A stretch of 64,000 nucleotides of DNA, from assembly GCF_003001935.1 (NCBI RefSeq), contig NZ_PVNG01000020.1:186001-250000 (forward strand), read 5' to 3'. The DNA comes from Nonomuraea fuscirosea. Its GTDB lineage: Bacteria; Actinomycetota; Actinomycetes; Streptosporangiales; Streptosporangiaceae. Below the pieces are notes generated by a model. It had not been told where the DNA came from, ran no database searches, and was given only the letters and a program-made list of their open reading frames with translations. Both the position numbers and the translations under genes were made by a program. Positions 16,449-24,853 of the stretch are shown one piece after another; positions within the stretch are counted from its first letter, which is position 1, and each line of letters starts with the position of its first letter.

Positions 16449-17629
16449 CCACGACGCTGATCGACGGGATCGGGCTGCTCTACACCGGCGACCCCGAGCG
16501 CGAGGAGATCCCCGGGGCCGCGCTCGTCATCGAGGACGGCCTGGTCGCCTGGACCGGCCCCGCCGCCGAGGCGCCCGACGCCGACGAGCGGGTGGACGCC
16601 GGCGGGCGTGCCGTCATCCCCGGTTTCGTGGACAGCCACGCGCACCTCGTCTTCGCCGGTGACCGGACGGCCGAGTTCCAGGCGCGCATGTCAGGGGAGG
16701 CGTACACGGGGGGCGGCATCAGGACCACGGTCGCCGCCACCCGCCGGGCGAGCGAGGCCGAGCTGGCCACCCGCGCGCGGGCCCTGGTCGGCGAGATGCT
16801 CGCGCAGGGCACCACCACCGTGGAGATCAAGAGCGGCTACGGGCTGTCCGTCGAGCACGAGCGGCGCTCGCTGGAGATCGCCACCGGGCTGACCGACGAG
16901 ACCACCTTCCTCGGGGCCCACGTCGTGCCGGCCGGCACGGACGCCGACTCCTACGTGCGGCTCGTGGCCGGGGAGATGCTCGAAGCGTGCGCGCCCTACG
17001 CGAAGTGGGTCGACGTGTTCTGCGAGCGCGGGGCCTTCGACGGGGACCAGACGCGCGAGATCCTCTCCGCCGGGCGCAAGGCCGGGCTCGGGGTGCGCGT
17101 GCACGCCAACCAGCTCACGGAAGGGCCCGGGGTGCGGCTGGCCTGCGAGCTGGGGGCGGCCTCGGCCGACCACTGCACCCACCTGACGGCGGCCGACGTG
17201 GACGCGCTGGCCTCCTCGGGGACGGTGGCGACGCTGTTGCCCGGGGCCGAGTTCTCCACCCGCTCGCCGTACCCCGACGCGCGGCGGCTCATCGACGCGG
17301 GCGCGACCGTGGCGCTGGCTACCGACTGCAACCCCGGCTCGTCGTTCACCTCGTCGATGGCGTTCTGCGTGGCGCTGGCCGTGCGCGAGATGCGGATGAC
17401 GCCGCTGGAGGCGATCAGGGCGGCGACGTACGGAGGGGCACGCGCGCTGCGCCGTACGGACGTAGGCTGGCTGAGGCGCGGGGCCCGTGCGGACCTCGTC
17501 GTCCTCGACGCCCCTTCCTACGTGCACCTGGCCTACCGGCCCGGCGTTCCCCTCGTTCACCAGGTGTTTCACCGTGGTCTCCTCCTTGAGGAGGACATCC
17601 AGAACCATCCCGCAGACGTAGTGCTTTAG
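16445..17629 (+). CDS. hutI: Imidazolonepropionase
   Basis: A 394-residue cytosolic amidohydrolase that opens imidazolone propionate to formimino-glutamate, the step before HutF. Metal ligands are in VDSHAHLVFAG (HxH), VRVHANQL and LATDCNPGSS; the substrate-binding segment IKSGYGLS is intact. Full length for the family. It overlaps hutF by four bases, making hut a tightly coupled three-gene operon. Urocanase and histidine ammonia-lyase are not in the window, so the upstream half of the pathway must lie elsewhere. Confidence 0.95.
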   Translation: MTTTLIDGIGLLYTGDPEREEIPGAALVIEDGLVAWTGPAAEAPDADERVDAGGRAVIPGFVDSHAHLVFAGDRTAEFQARMSGEAYTGGGIRTTVAATRRASEAELATRARALVGEMLAQGTTTVEIKSGYGLSVEHERRSLEIATGLTDETTFLGAHVVPAGTDADSYVRLVAGEMLEACAPYAKWVDVFCERGAFDGDQTREILSAGRKAGLGVRVHANQLTEGPGVRLACELGAASADHCTHLTAADVDALASSGTVATLLPGAEFSTRSPYPDARRLIDAGATVALATDCNPGSSFTSSMAFCVALAVREMRMTPLEAIRAATYGGARALRRTDVGWLRRGARADLVVLDAPSYVHLAYRPGVPLVHQVFHRGLLLEEDIQNHPADVVL

Positions 17630-17695
17630 GGAATCTTTGCCCCTGCTCGGACGTTGGCCGGGTAAGTATGCAGCTGCGGAACGAGGTGCCTGGGG

Positions 17696-18637
17696 ATGGC
17701 AAGGCCTACGGGGAGTCGCACGCAGGAGCAGCACGTCGCTGATCGCGACCTGCTGGGGACATATCTGGCCGAGATCGGCCGGGTCCCGCTGCTCACGGCT
17801 GAGGAAGAGGTGGAGCTCGCCAAGCGGATCGAGGCGGGCCTGTTCGCCGAACAGCTGCTCGACAGCGGGGGCACGGAGCCGCGCATCGGGGACGCGGCCG
17901 ACGAGGAGCTGGAGCGTCTGGCCATCTCCGGCCAGCGGGCCAAGGACGAGTTCATCCAGGCCAACCTGCGCCTGGTCGTGGCGGTGGCCAGGAAATACTC
18001 CGGCCGGGGGATGCCGCTGATCGACCTGGTCCAGGAGGGGAACCTGGGGCTGGTCCGGGCGGTGGAGAAGTTCGACTACCGGCGGGGCTACAAGTTCTCC
18101 ACCTACGCCACGTGGTGGATCAGGCAGTCGGTGGGCCGGGCCATTCACGAGCAGGCCCGTCCGGTCCGCCTGCCGACGCACGCCGGCGAGCAGATGACCC
18201 GGCTGATGCGGGTGCGGCGCGACATCCTGGCGGAGTTCGACGCCGAGCCGACCGACGACGATCTCGCCGAGATCCTCGACCTGCCCATCGAGCGGGTCCG
18301 TGAGCTGCGGCGCTGGGCCTCCGACCCGGTCTCGCTGCAACTGGGCGTCGGCGACGAGGACGAGACCGAGCTCGGCGACATGATCGCCGACGAGACCTGG
18401 GCCGACCCCGAGCAGCAGGCCATCGACATCCTGGAGCGCGAGCGGCTGGACCAGTGGCTCACCGGGCTCGAAGGGGTCACCAGCGAGATGCTGCGCTGGC
18501 GTTACGGGCTGGTCGACGGGCGCGAGCACACGCTGACGGAGGTGGGCGAACGCTACGGCATCGGCCGTGACCGGGCCCGCCGGATCGAACGCGACGCCCT
18601 GGCCCGGCTGCGCAAGATGGCCACCGCGGCCGCCTGA
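17696..18637 (+). CDS. RNA polymerase sigma-70 family factor (group 2-like)
   Basis: A 313-residue sigma factor with region 1.2 (LLGTYLAEIGRVPLLTAEEE), region 2 (DEFIQANLRLVVAVARKYSG, FSTYATWWIRQSVGRAI), region 3 and region 4 (LTEVGERYGIGRDRARRIER). It lacks the acidic region 1.1 of the housekeeping factor and has a four-domain layout like the non-essential group 2 sigmas of actinomycetes. The C-terminal helix differs from the usual VTRERIRQIE, so its promoter preference may also differ. ATG 17696 has GAGG nine bases upstream. It starts 66 bp after hutI; linkage of hut genes to a sigma factor is, as far as I recall, seen in other actinomycetes. Confidence 0.9.
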   Translation: MARPTGSRTQEQHVADRDLLGTYLAEIGRVPLLTAEEEVELAKRIEAGLFAEQLLDSGGTEPRIGDAADEELERLAISGQRAKDEFIQANLRLVVAVARKYSGRGMPLIDLVQEGNLGLVRAVEKFDYRRGYKFSTYATWWIRQSVGRAIHEQARPVRLPTHAGEQMTRLMRVRRDILAEFDAEPTDDDLAEILDLPIERVRELRRWASDPVSLQLGVGDEDETELGDMIADETWADPEQQAIDILERERLDQWLTGLEGVTSEMLRWRYGLVDGREHTLTEVGERYGIGRDRARRIERDALARLRKMATAAA

Positions 18638-18665
18638 GCCGCCGCACGACACCGCCGCGGTTCCG

Positions 18666-18750
18666 GGGGGAGCCGTAAAGGGTCGGGGGAGCCGTGAGGC
18701 AGCGAGCCGCGAGGGCTCGGGTGATTCAGGGGGATTCGGGGGAGCCGTAA
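18666..18750 (+). repeat. Three copies of a 13-mer before the MOSC gene
   Basis: GGGGGAGCCGTRA occurs at 18666-18678, 18685-18697 and 18738-18750 within the 123-bp gap between the sigma factor and MOSC genes. The third copy ends 10 bp before the MOSC start and could supply its ribosome site (GGGGGAG). The repeats may be a regulatory array or a slippage product. Confidence 0.55.
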
Positions 18751-18760
18751 GCTTTCCGGC

Positions 18761-19522
18761 ATGCATGTCGAGACGCTGCGCCGTTATCCGGTCAAGTCGA
18801 TGCTGGGGGAAGAGCTCGCCGAGAGCGAGGTCGGCGAGCGGGGGCTCGCCGGAGACCGGGCGCGGGCGGTGCTCGACGTCGCGACGGGGAAGATCGCCAG
18901 CGCCAAGAACCCCCGCCTCTGGCGCGGGCTGCTGGCGATCGAGGGCGCACGAGCGCCGGGCGACGCGGAGCTGTCGGAGCTGCTCGGACGCGAGGTCAGG
19001 CTGATCGACGTGCCCCCGGAGGGCGCCCACCTCGAACGGTCGGTGCCCGAGCGGGTGCTGGCCGACGGCATCGAGGCCGAGGTGCCCTACACCACGACCG
19101 TGCTCGGCTCGGGCTCGCCCGAGGGCACGTTCTTCGACTTCGCGCCGCTCCACCTGATCACCACCTCCACCGTCGAGCGGATCGGCGCGCTCGGCCCGCG
19201 CGGCTCCGTCGAGGCCCTGCGGTACCGGCCCAACCTGGTGATCGCGACGGAGCCGGACGGCTTCGTGGAGAACGACTGGGCCGGGCGTGAGCTGCACATC
19301 GGCGCGGAGGTGGTGCTGCACGTGATCGTGCCCAGCCCGCGCTGCGCCGTGCCGACGCTGGCGCACGGGTCACTGGAGCGCGACGCCGACGCCCTGCGCA
19401 CCGTGGCCAGGCACAACCGGGTCACGGTCTTCGACCTGGACAACCAGGCCTGCGCGGGCGTCTACGCGCGCGTGCTCCGCCCCGGCCTCGTGAGAAGGGG
19501 CGATCCGGTACGCCTCGCGTGA
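18761..19522 (+). CDS. MOSC domain-containing protein
   Basis: A 253-residue protein with the N-terminal beta-barrel of MOCO-sulfurase-type proteins (VETLRRYPVKSMLGEELAES, with GLAGDRARAVLD) and a C-terminal MOSC domain (RYRPNLVIATEPDGFVENDW, then the conserved Cys in PSPRCAVPTLAHG). MOSC proteins bind molybdenum cofactor and carry out sulfur transfer or reduction of N-hydroxylated compounds. The conserved Cys is present. It stands alone, convergent with the iron-siderophore binding protein gene. The reaction is not predictable. Confidence 0.88.
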   Translation: MHVETLRRYPVKSMLGEELAESEVGERGLAGDRARAVLDVATGKIASAKNPRLWRGLLAIEGARAPGDAELSELLGREVRLIDVPPEGAHLERSVPERVLADGIEAEVPYTTTVLGSGSPEGTFFDFAPLHLITTSTVERIGALGPRGSVEALRYRPNLVIATEPDGFVENDWAGRELHIGAEVVLHVIVPSPRCAVPTLAHGSLERDADALRTVARHNRVTVFDLDNQACAGVYARVLRPGLVRRGDPVRLA

Positions 19523-19543
19523 CCGGCCGGCCCGAGGCCCGCC

Positions 19544-19568
19544 GGCACGCCCCATGTCAGAGCGTGCC
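19544..19568. terminator. Possible bidirectional terminator hairpin
   Basis: A seven-base stem GGCACGC / GCGTGCC with an 11-base loop lies between the convergent MOSC and siderophore-binding genes. The stem is GC-rich but no T-run follows on either strand. Confidence 0.35.
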
Positions 19569-19588
19569 CGGGCCCACCCGGCGACGCC

Positions 19589-20521
19589 TTACTTCGTGAG
19601 CGGTGTCAGGTACTTGTCCAGGTCGTCGAGGATCTTGCCGGCGGCCGTGACGCCGATCCCGGTCATCCAGATCTCGTCGTCCACGTTGTGCGCGTTGCCC
19701 GACTTGACCGCCGCCAGGTTCTTCCACAGCGGCCCCGCTGTGACGGTGGCCTGCGATTTGGCCGCCGCCTCCCCGTAGGCGGTGTAGAAGACGGCGTCGG
19801 CGTCGGCCTTGGCGATGTTCTCCTGGCTCAGCTTGCCGAAGCGCTTGTCGTCCTGGTCGGCCAGCTGCTGCGCCTCAGGCCGGGGGATGCCGGCGTCGCC
19901 CACCACGATGCCGCTGAACGACTCGGGGCCGTACATGCGGATCTCGGTCGGCATGAACCGCACGATGCTCACCTGGAGCTTCGCGAACTTGGCGCCCACC
20001 TCCTTGGCCCGCGTCCCGTACGCGGCCAGCAGCTGCTCGGCCTGCTCCTTCTTGCCCAGCGCCTCGGCGTCGAGCAGGAAGTTGTCCTTCCAGGTGATGC
20101 CGACCCGCTCGGTGAACACGGTGGGGGCGATCTTGGCGAGCTTGTCGTAGAAGGCGGCCTGGCGGAACTTGCTGCCCAGGATGAGGTCCGGCTTGAGCGC
20201 CATGATGGCCTCGATGTTGAGCTGCTGCAGCGTGCCCACGGGCTTGGTGTTCGCCAGCGCGGGGCCGAGGTACTCCGGCCAGGTCTGGTTCTCCTGGGCC
20301 TGCGCAGCGCCGACGGGGGTGAGCCCGAGCGAGACCATCGTGTCGAGCTTGTCGGTGTCGAGGACGATCACCCGGGCCGGCGTCATGGGCACCTTGGTCT
20401 CGCCCATGGCGTGCTTGACGGTACGGGTGGGGCCCGCTTCCTGGGACGCGGTGGTGCCGCTCCCGCATGCGGTGAGGACTAACACGGGCAGCATGGCAGC
20501 GACGGCCAGGCGGAGGCGCAT
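19589..20521 (-). CDS. Iron-siderophore ABC transporter substrate-binding lipoprotein
   Basis: A 310-residue FecB/FhuD-type binding protein. The signal peptide ends in the lipobox VLTACG, giving a membrane-anchored lipoprotein. The Fe-siderophore periplasmic-binding fold follows (RVIVLDTDKLDTMVSLGLTP, IEAIMALKPDLILGSKFRQ). It should capture ferric siderophores for an ABC importer. No permease or ATPase gene adjoins it, so it must share components encoded elsewhere. ATG 20521 is chosen over 20527 because AGGA lies six bases before it. An IdeR/DmdR-type iron box at 20538-20556 implies induction by iron starvation. Confidence 0.92.
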   Translation of the reverse strand: MRLRLAVAAMLPVLVLTACGSGTTASQEAGPTRTVKHAMGETKVPMTPARVIVLDTDKLDTMVSLGLTPVGAAQAQENQTWPEYLGPALANTKPVGTLQQLNIEAIMALKPDLILGSKFRQAAFYDKLAKIAPTVFTERVGITWKDNFLLDAEALGKKEQAEQLLAAYGTRAKEVGAKFAKLQVSIVRFMPTEIRMYGPESFSGIVVGDAGIPRPEAQQLADQDDKRFGKLSQENIAKADADAVFYTAYGEAAAKSQATVTAGPLWKNLAAVKSGNAHNVDDEIWMTGIGVTAAGKILDDLDKYLTPLTK

Positions 20522-20537
20522 GGGCATTCCTTGATCG

Positions 20538-20556
20538 TTAGGTTAGGCAATCCTAA
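20538..20556. promoter_or_regulatory. Iron box (IdeR/DmdR-type operator)
   Basis: TTAGGTTAGGCAATCCTAA matches 17 of 19 positions of the actinobacterial DtxR-family consensus TTAGGTTAGGCTAACCTAA. It lies 16 bp upstream of the binding-protein start codon, where iron-loaded repressor would block transcription. Confidence 0.85.
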
Positions 20557-20606
20557 GTATGGCATGTCTGATTCAGCGTTGCCCAAATGCGTGCGGTGAG
20601 ATGCCC

Positions 20607-20675
20607 GAAACGTAGCCGAAACACCCGTGTGGCGAGATTCACAGATGTGAAACACGCCTGGTCGAGCCACGAAAC
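20607..20675 (+). promoter_or_regulatory. Candidate GlnR-type site upstream of amtB
   Basis: Four GAAAC half-sites occur at 20607-20611, 20618-20622, 20649-20653 and 20671-20675. The first two are spaced 11 bp apart, the repeat distance of GlnR boxes (gTnAC-n6-GAAAC). amtB-glnB-glnD is a classical GlnR target in actinomycetes. The GTnAC halves are poorly conserved, so this is only a candidate. Confidence 0.4.
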
Positions 20676-20725
20676 CCCGGCCGAACACGCTGTGGCCACA
20701 CGTCACATGTAAGGAGGGTCGCGTC

Positions 20726-22039
20726 GTGAAGATCGATAGCGGCACGACTGCCTGGATGCTCGCGGCCACCGCGTTGGTGCTGTTGATGACTCCGGGCCTC
20801 GCGTTCTTCTACGGGGGCATGACCAGGGCCAAGAGTGTCCTGAACATGATGATGATGTCGTTCGGCGCCATCGTCACCGTAACCATCACCTGGATGCTCT
20901 TCGGGCACTCCCTGGCCTTCACCGACAACCCCAGCGCAGCACTCAACAACTTCGTCGGCGGCTTCGACGCGCTCGGCCTGCAGAGCCTGGTGGAGACCGC
21001 GACGAAGGACGACGGCACCGGCATGCCGAGTCTCGTCTTCTCGGCCTTCCAGATGACGTTCGCCATCATCACGGTCGCCCTGATCAGCGGCGCGATCGCC
21101 GACCGGGCGAAGTTCGGCGCGTGGATGCTGTTCACCGTGATCTGGGCCGCGGTCGTCTACTTCCCCGTCGCCCACTGGGTGTGGGGCACCGGCTGGCTCA
21201 ACACCATGGGCATCGAGGACTTCGCGGGCGGCACGGTCGTCCACATCAACGCCGGTGCGGCGGCACTGGCACTGGCCCTGGTGCTGGGCAAGCGGCAGGG
21301 CTGGCGCAAGGAGCCGATGCGGCCGCACAACCTGACCCTGGTGTTGCTCGGCGCGGCGCTGCTGTGGTTCGGCTGGTTCGGTTTCAACGCCGGCTCCGAG
21401 CTGGCCGTGGACGGCACGGCGGGCCTGGCCTTCCTCAACACCCAGGTCGCCACCGCGGTCGCCGTCGGCGCCTGGCTCGTGGTGGAGAAGCTGCGTGACG
21501 GCCACGCCACCAGCCTCGGCGCCGCCTCAGGCGCGGTGGCCGGTCTGGTCGCCATCACCCCCGCCTGTGGTTTCGTCGACCCCTGGGCCGCGATGGTCAT
21601 CGGCCTGCTGGCCGGCGCGATCTGCGCCTACGCGGTGGGCCTGAAGTACAAGCTGGGCTACGACGACTCGCTCGACGTGGTCGGCGTGCACCTGGTCGGC
21701 GGTGTCGTCGGCGCCGTCTCCCTCGGCTTCCTGGCCGCCTACCCCTTCCTCGACCAGCAGAGCGAGGGCCTGTTCTACGGCGGCGGCTTCGGCCAGCTCG
21801 GCCTCCAGGTGCTCGGCCCCGTCGCGGTCGGCGGTTACTCCTTCATCCTCACGTGGATCATCGGCAAGATCATCGACAAGACGATGGGCTTCCGCATCTC
21901 CACCGAGGACGAGGTCACCGGCATCGACATCACCTCGCACGCCGAGACCGGCTACGACCTCGGCACCGTCCACGCCTCCGGCGTGAGCTCCCCCAACGGC
22001 CCCGTCACCGCTCCCGCCACGAAGAAGGTGGACGCATGA
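20726..22039 (+). CDS. amtB: Ammonium transporter
   Basis: A 437-residue Amt channel with eleven membrane helices. Conserved stretches include LMTPGLAFFYGGMTRAKSV, the first pore His in VHINAGAAALALAL, FGWFGFNAGSEL, and the second pore His in VVGVHLVGGVVGAVSLG. It conducts ammonium into the cell when nitrogen is scarce. GTG 20726 is preceded by AAGGAGG at eight bases, a strong ribosome site. The stop overlaps glnB as ATGA, so the channel is made with the PII protein that closes it. Confidence 0.96.
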   Translation: MKIDSGTTAWMLAATALVLLMTPGLAFFYGGMTRAKSVLNMMMMSFGAIVTVTITWMLFGHSLAFTDNPSAALNNFVGGFDALGLQSLVETATKDDGTGMPSLVFSAFQMTFAIITVALISGAIADRAKFGAWMLFTVIWAAVVYFPVAHWVWGTGWLNTMGIEDFAGGTVVHINAGAAALALALVLGKRQGWRKEPMRPHNLTLVLLGAALLWFGWFGFNAGSELAVDGTAGLAFLNTQVATAVAVGAWLVVEKLRDGHATSLGAASGAVAGLVAITPACGFVDPWAAMVIGLLAGAICAYAVGLKYKLGYDDSLDVVGVHLVGGVVGAVSLGFLAAYPFLDQQSEGLFYGGGFGQLGLQVLGPVAVGGYSFILTWIIGKIIDKTMGFRISTEDEVTGIDITSHAETGYDLGTVHASGVSSPNGPVTAPATKKVDA

Positions 22040-22374
22040 GGCTCATCACCGCCATCATCAAGCCCTTCAAGCTCGACGATGTGAAGGCCGCCCTCGAACA
22101 GTTCGGCATCAAGGGCATGACCGTCAGCGAGGCCAGCGGCTACGGCCGCCAGCGCGGCCACACCGAGGTCTACCGCGGCGCCGAGTACCAGGTGGACCTG
22201 GTGCCGAAGGTGCGCCTCGAAGTCCTCGCGGAAGAGGACGACACCGAGGACGTGATCGACGTCATCGTCAAGGCGGCTCACACCGGCAAGATCGGCGACG
22301 GCAAGGTCTGGTCCGTGCCGGTCGACACCGTCATCCGTGTGCGCACGGGAGAACGGGGTCCGGAAGCCCTGTGA
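22036..22374 (+). CDS. glnB: Nitrogen regulatory PII protein
   Basis: A 112-residue PII signal protein (GlnB/GlnK class), full length. The T-loop carries the modifiable Tyr51 in TEVYRGAEYQVDLVPK, and the ATP/2-oxoglutarate segments SGYGRQRGH and GKIGDGKVWSVPV are intact. It reports nitrogen and energy status and blocks AmtB by inserting the T-loop. In actinomycetes PII is adenylylated on Tyr51 by GlnD. It lies between amtB and glnD, coupled to amtB by an ATGA overlap. Confidence 0.96.
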   Translation: MRLITAIIKPFKLDDVKAALEQFGIKGMTVSEASGYGRQRGHTEVYRGAEYQVDLVPKVRLEVLAEEDDTEDVIDVIVKAAHTGKIGDGKVWSVPVDTVIRVRTGERGPEAL

Positions 22375-22380
22375 CGTCGG

Positions 22381-22490
22381 AGACGCGAAGCCCTGACAAC
22401 GGCGTCAGGGCGGAGCACGACAGGGGTTCCACGACGGATCCGCGGCGATGCCCGGACGACGGGGTCCGGGCGGAGCTCGGCAAGGGGGCA
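22381..22490 (+). repeat. Tandemly duplicated hairpin in the glnB-glnD gap
   Basis: Two hairpins lie exactly 60 bp apart: CCCTGAC/GTCAGGG (22391-22410) and CCCGGAC/GTCCGGG (22451-22470), each with a six-base loop and each followed by CGGAGCnCG. By my count the 50-bp units match at about 36 positions. The one changed stem pair is compensated (T-A to G-C), so pairing seems to be under selection. It probably tunes glnD expression relative to amtB-glnB. Confidence 0.6.
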
Positions 22491-22495
22491 CAGCA

Positions 22496-24721
22496 GTGAG
22501 GGGAGAGGCCCGTTCGTACGCCGCGGCCCGCAAGGAGCGGGGCGCGGACACCGACCGCTGGCTGAAGGATCTCTTCCGTACGGCGAGCGACGGCGAGCAC
22601 GTCTCGCTCGTCGCCGTCGGCAGCCTGGGACGGGGTGAGCTGGCGCCCGGCAGCGACCTCGACCTGGTGCTGCTGCACAACGGCCGGCCCGACGTGGCCA
22701 GGATCGCCGACCGGATCTGGTATCCGATCTGGGACTCGGCGGTCAACCTCGACCACTCCGTACGCACGGTGGACGAGGCGGTCTCGGTGGCCCGGCAGGA
22801 CCTCAAGGCCGTGCTCGGCCTGATCCAGGCCAGGCACGTGGCCGGCGACCCCGACCTGACCAGGAAGGCCAGGGAGTCGGTGCTGGCCGAATGGCGCGCC
22901 GACTCCAGGCGCAGGCTCGGTGAGCTGCGCGAGGCGGCCGACAAGCGGGCGCAGACCAGCGGCGAGCTGGCCTTCCTCCTGGAGCCAGACATCAAGGACG
23001 GCCGCGGCGGGCTGCGCGACGTCCAGGCGATGCAGGCCGTGGCCGCCGCCTGGGTCGCCTCGGCGCCGGGCCCGCGGGCGCGGGAGGCGTACGAGTTCAT
23101 CCTCGACGTGCGGCACGCGCTGCACGTCGTCACCGCCCGCGGCACCGACCGGCTGGTCCTGCAGGAGCAGGACGCCGTGGCCGGGCTGCTCGGGCTGCTG
23201 GACGCCGAGGCGCTGATGCGCCGCCTCGCCGAGGCCGGCCGCACCGTCTCCCACGCCTTCGACGCCACCTGGCGCACCGTTGACCGACTGCTGTCAGGCC
23301 CGGCGCCCCGTGGCCGCCGCCCGCTGGCCGACGGCGTGGTCGAGCACGGCGGCGAGGTGGTGCTGGCCAGGGGCGCCGACCCGCGCAAGGACCCCGTCCT
23401 GGTGCTGCGCGCCGCCGCCGCGGCGGCCGACTCGGGGCTGCCGATGGCGCCCGCGACGGTGTCCGTCCTCGCAGCTCAGTCGGCTCCGATGCCGGTGCCG
23501 TGGCCCGAGGAGGCCCGCGACGCGCTGGTGTCGATCCTCGGCGCCGGCCGCGCCGCCGTGCCCGTGTGGGAGGAGCTCGACCAGGCGGGCATCCTTGTCA
23601 AGCTGCTTCCTGACTGGGAGCGGGTACGCCACCGTCCCCAGCGCAACCCGATCCACCGTTTCACGGTCGATCGGCACCTGATCGAGGCCGCCGCGAACGC
23701 GGCCGGCCACACCCGCGAGGTCTCCCGCCCCGACCTGCTGCTGATCTCCGCGCTGCTGCACGACATCGGCAAGGGCTGGCCCGGCGACCACTCGGCGACC
23801 GGCGAGGTCGTGGTCCGCGACATCGCCACCCGCATCGGCCTGCCCGCGCCGGACATCGACACGCTGGCCGTCGTCGTCCGCCACCACCTGCTGCTGCCCG
23901 AGACCGCCACCCGCAGGGACCTCGACGATCCCGTGACGATCGAGAAGGTCGCCGCCACGGTCGGCACCCGCGAGGTGCTCGACCTGCTGGCCGCGCTGGC
24001 GGTCGCCGACGGCAACGCGACCGGTCCCGCCGCCTGGAACGCCTGGAAGGCGGGGCTCGTCGCCGACCTCGTCCGCCGGGTCAGGTCGGTGCTGGCGGGC
24101 TCGCCGCCGCCCAAGCCGCCCACGCTCTCGCCCGAGCAGGCCGGGCTGGCCCGGCACGGCGGCGGCGCCGTCCGGGTCAACGGGGGAGCGGTCACCGTCG
24201 TCGCCCCCGACCGGGTGGGCCTGCTGTGGAGCGCCGCCGGGGTGCTGTCGGCCCACCGGCTCGTCGTGCGCTCCGCCTCGTCGGCGTCCGCGGGCTCCAC
24301 GGCGGTGATCGAGTTCTCCGTCATCCCCGAATACGGCTCTCCGCCCGACCCCGCGACGCTGGAGGCCGATCTCCGTCTCGTCCTTGCCGGCCGTCTTGAC
24401 ATCGAGCAGCGGCTGGCCCGGCGCACCCGCTCGCTCAGGCCGCCCCGCGTACCCGTGGCCCCACCTCGGGTGACGCTGGTCGACGACGCCTCCGCGACCG
24501 CTACCGTGGTGGAAGTCAGGGCCCATGACAGGCCGGGACTTCTGTGGCGCATCGGGCGTGCGTTCGGTGAGTGTGGTCTTGACGTGAGGGCCGCTCGCGT
24601 GGAGACTCTCGGCGCGGAGGCGGTGGACGTCTTCTACGTTGTGGACCGCGCGGGTCGCCCCCTCAGCGACGACGCGCAGAGGGCTCAAGTCCGCGATCAA
24701 GTCCTGGCCGCACTGCGATAA
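22496..24721 (+). CDS. glnD: PII nucleotidyltransferase / deadenylylating enzyme
   Basis: A 741-residue bifunctional enzyme. The nucleotidyltransferase motif is GSLGRGELAPGSDLDL near residue 41, the HD hydrolase motif is LLHDIGKGWPGDHS near 420, and two C-terminal ACT domains sense glutamine (VVAPDRVGLLWSAAG near 566 and VRAHDRPGLLWRIGR near 670). In actinobacteria GlnD adenylylates PII at Tyr51 when nitrogen is low and removes the group when it is high. GTG 22496 has AAGGGGG seven bases upstream. The in-frame ATG 22448 falls in the duplicated hairpin and is less likely. The protein is shorter than the enterobacterial enzyme, as usual for actinobacteria. Confidence 0.94.
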   Translation: MRGEARSYAAARKERGADTDRWLKDLFRTASDGEHVSLVAVGSLGRGELAPGSDLDLVLLHNGRPDVARIADRIWYPIWDSAVNLDHSVRTVDEAVSVARQDLKAVLGLIQARHVAGDPDLTRKARESVLAEWRADSRRRLGELREAADKRAQTSGELAFLLEPDIKDGRGGLRDVQAMQAVAAAWVASAPGPRAREAYEFILDVRHALHVVTARGTDRLVLQEQDAVAGLLGLLDAEALMRRLAEAGRTVSHAFDATWRTVDRLLSGPAPRGRRPLADGVVEHGGEVVLARGADPRKDPVLVLRAAAAAADSGLPMAPATVSVLAAQSAPMPVPWPEEARDALVSILGAGRAAVPVWEELDQAGILVKLLPDWERVRHRPQRNPIHRFTVDRHLIEAAANAAGHTREVSRPDLLLISALLHDIGKGWPGDHSATGEVVVRDIATRIGLPAPDIDTLAVVVRHHLLLPETATRRDLDDPVTIEKVAATVGTREVLDLLAALAVADGNATGPAAWNAWKAGLVADLVRRVRSVLAGSPPPKPPTLSPEQAGLARHGGGAVRVNGGAVTVVAPDRVGLLWSAAGVLSAHRLVVRSASSASAGSTAVIEFSVIPEYGSPPDPATLEADLRLVLAGRLDIEQRLARRTRSLRPPRVPVAPPRVTLVDDASATATVVEVRAHDRPGLLWRIGRAFGECGLDVRAARVETLGAEAVDVFYVVDRAGRPLSDDAQRAQVRDQVLAALR

Positions 24722-24853
24722 CCAACAACACATCGACTACGGTCACGTTTGTAACGATTGTGTCCGATATGCCTGTTAAGTCAGTTGCTGCGGATACCTT
24801 GTGGACGGCTTATGGCCCGTGGCGGACGGGACGATTGAGGGGTAGCGGGAGCG

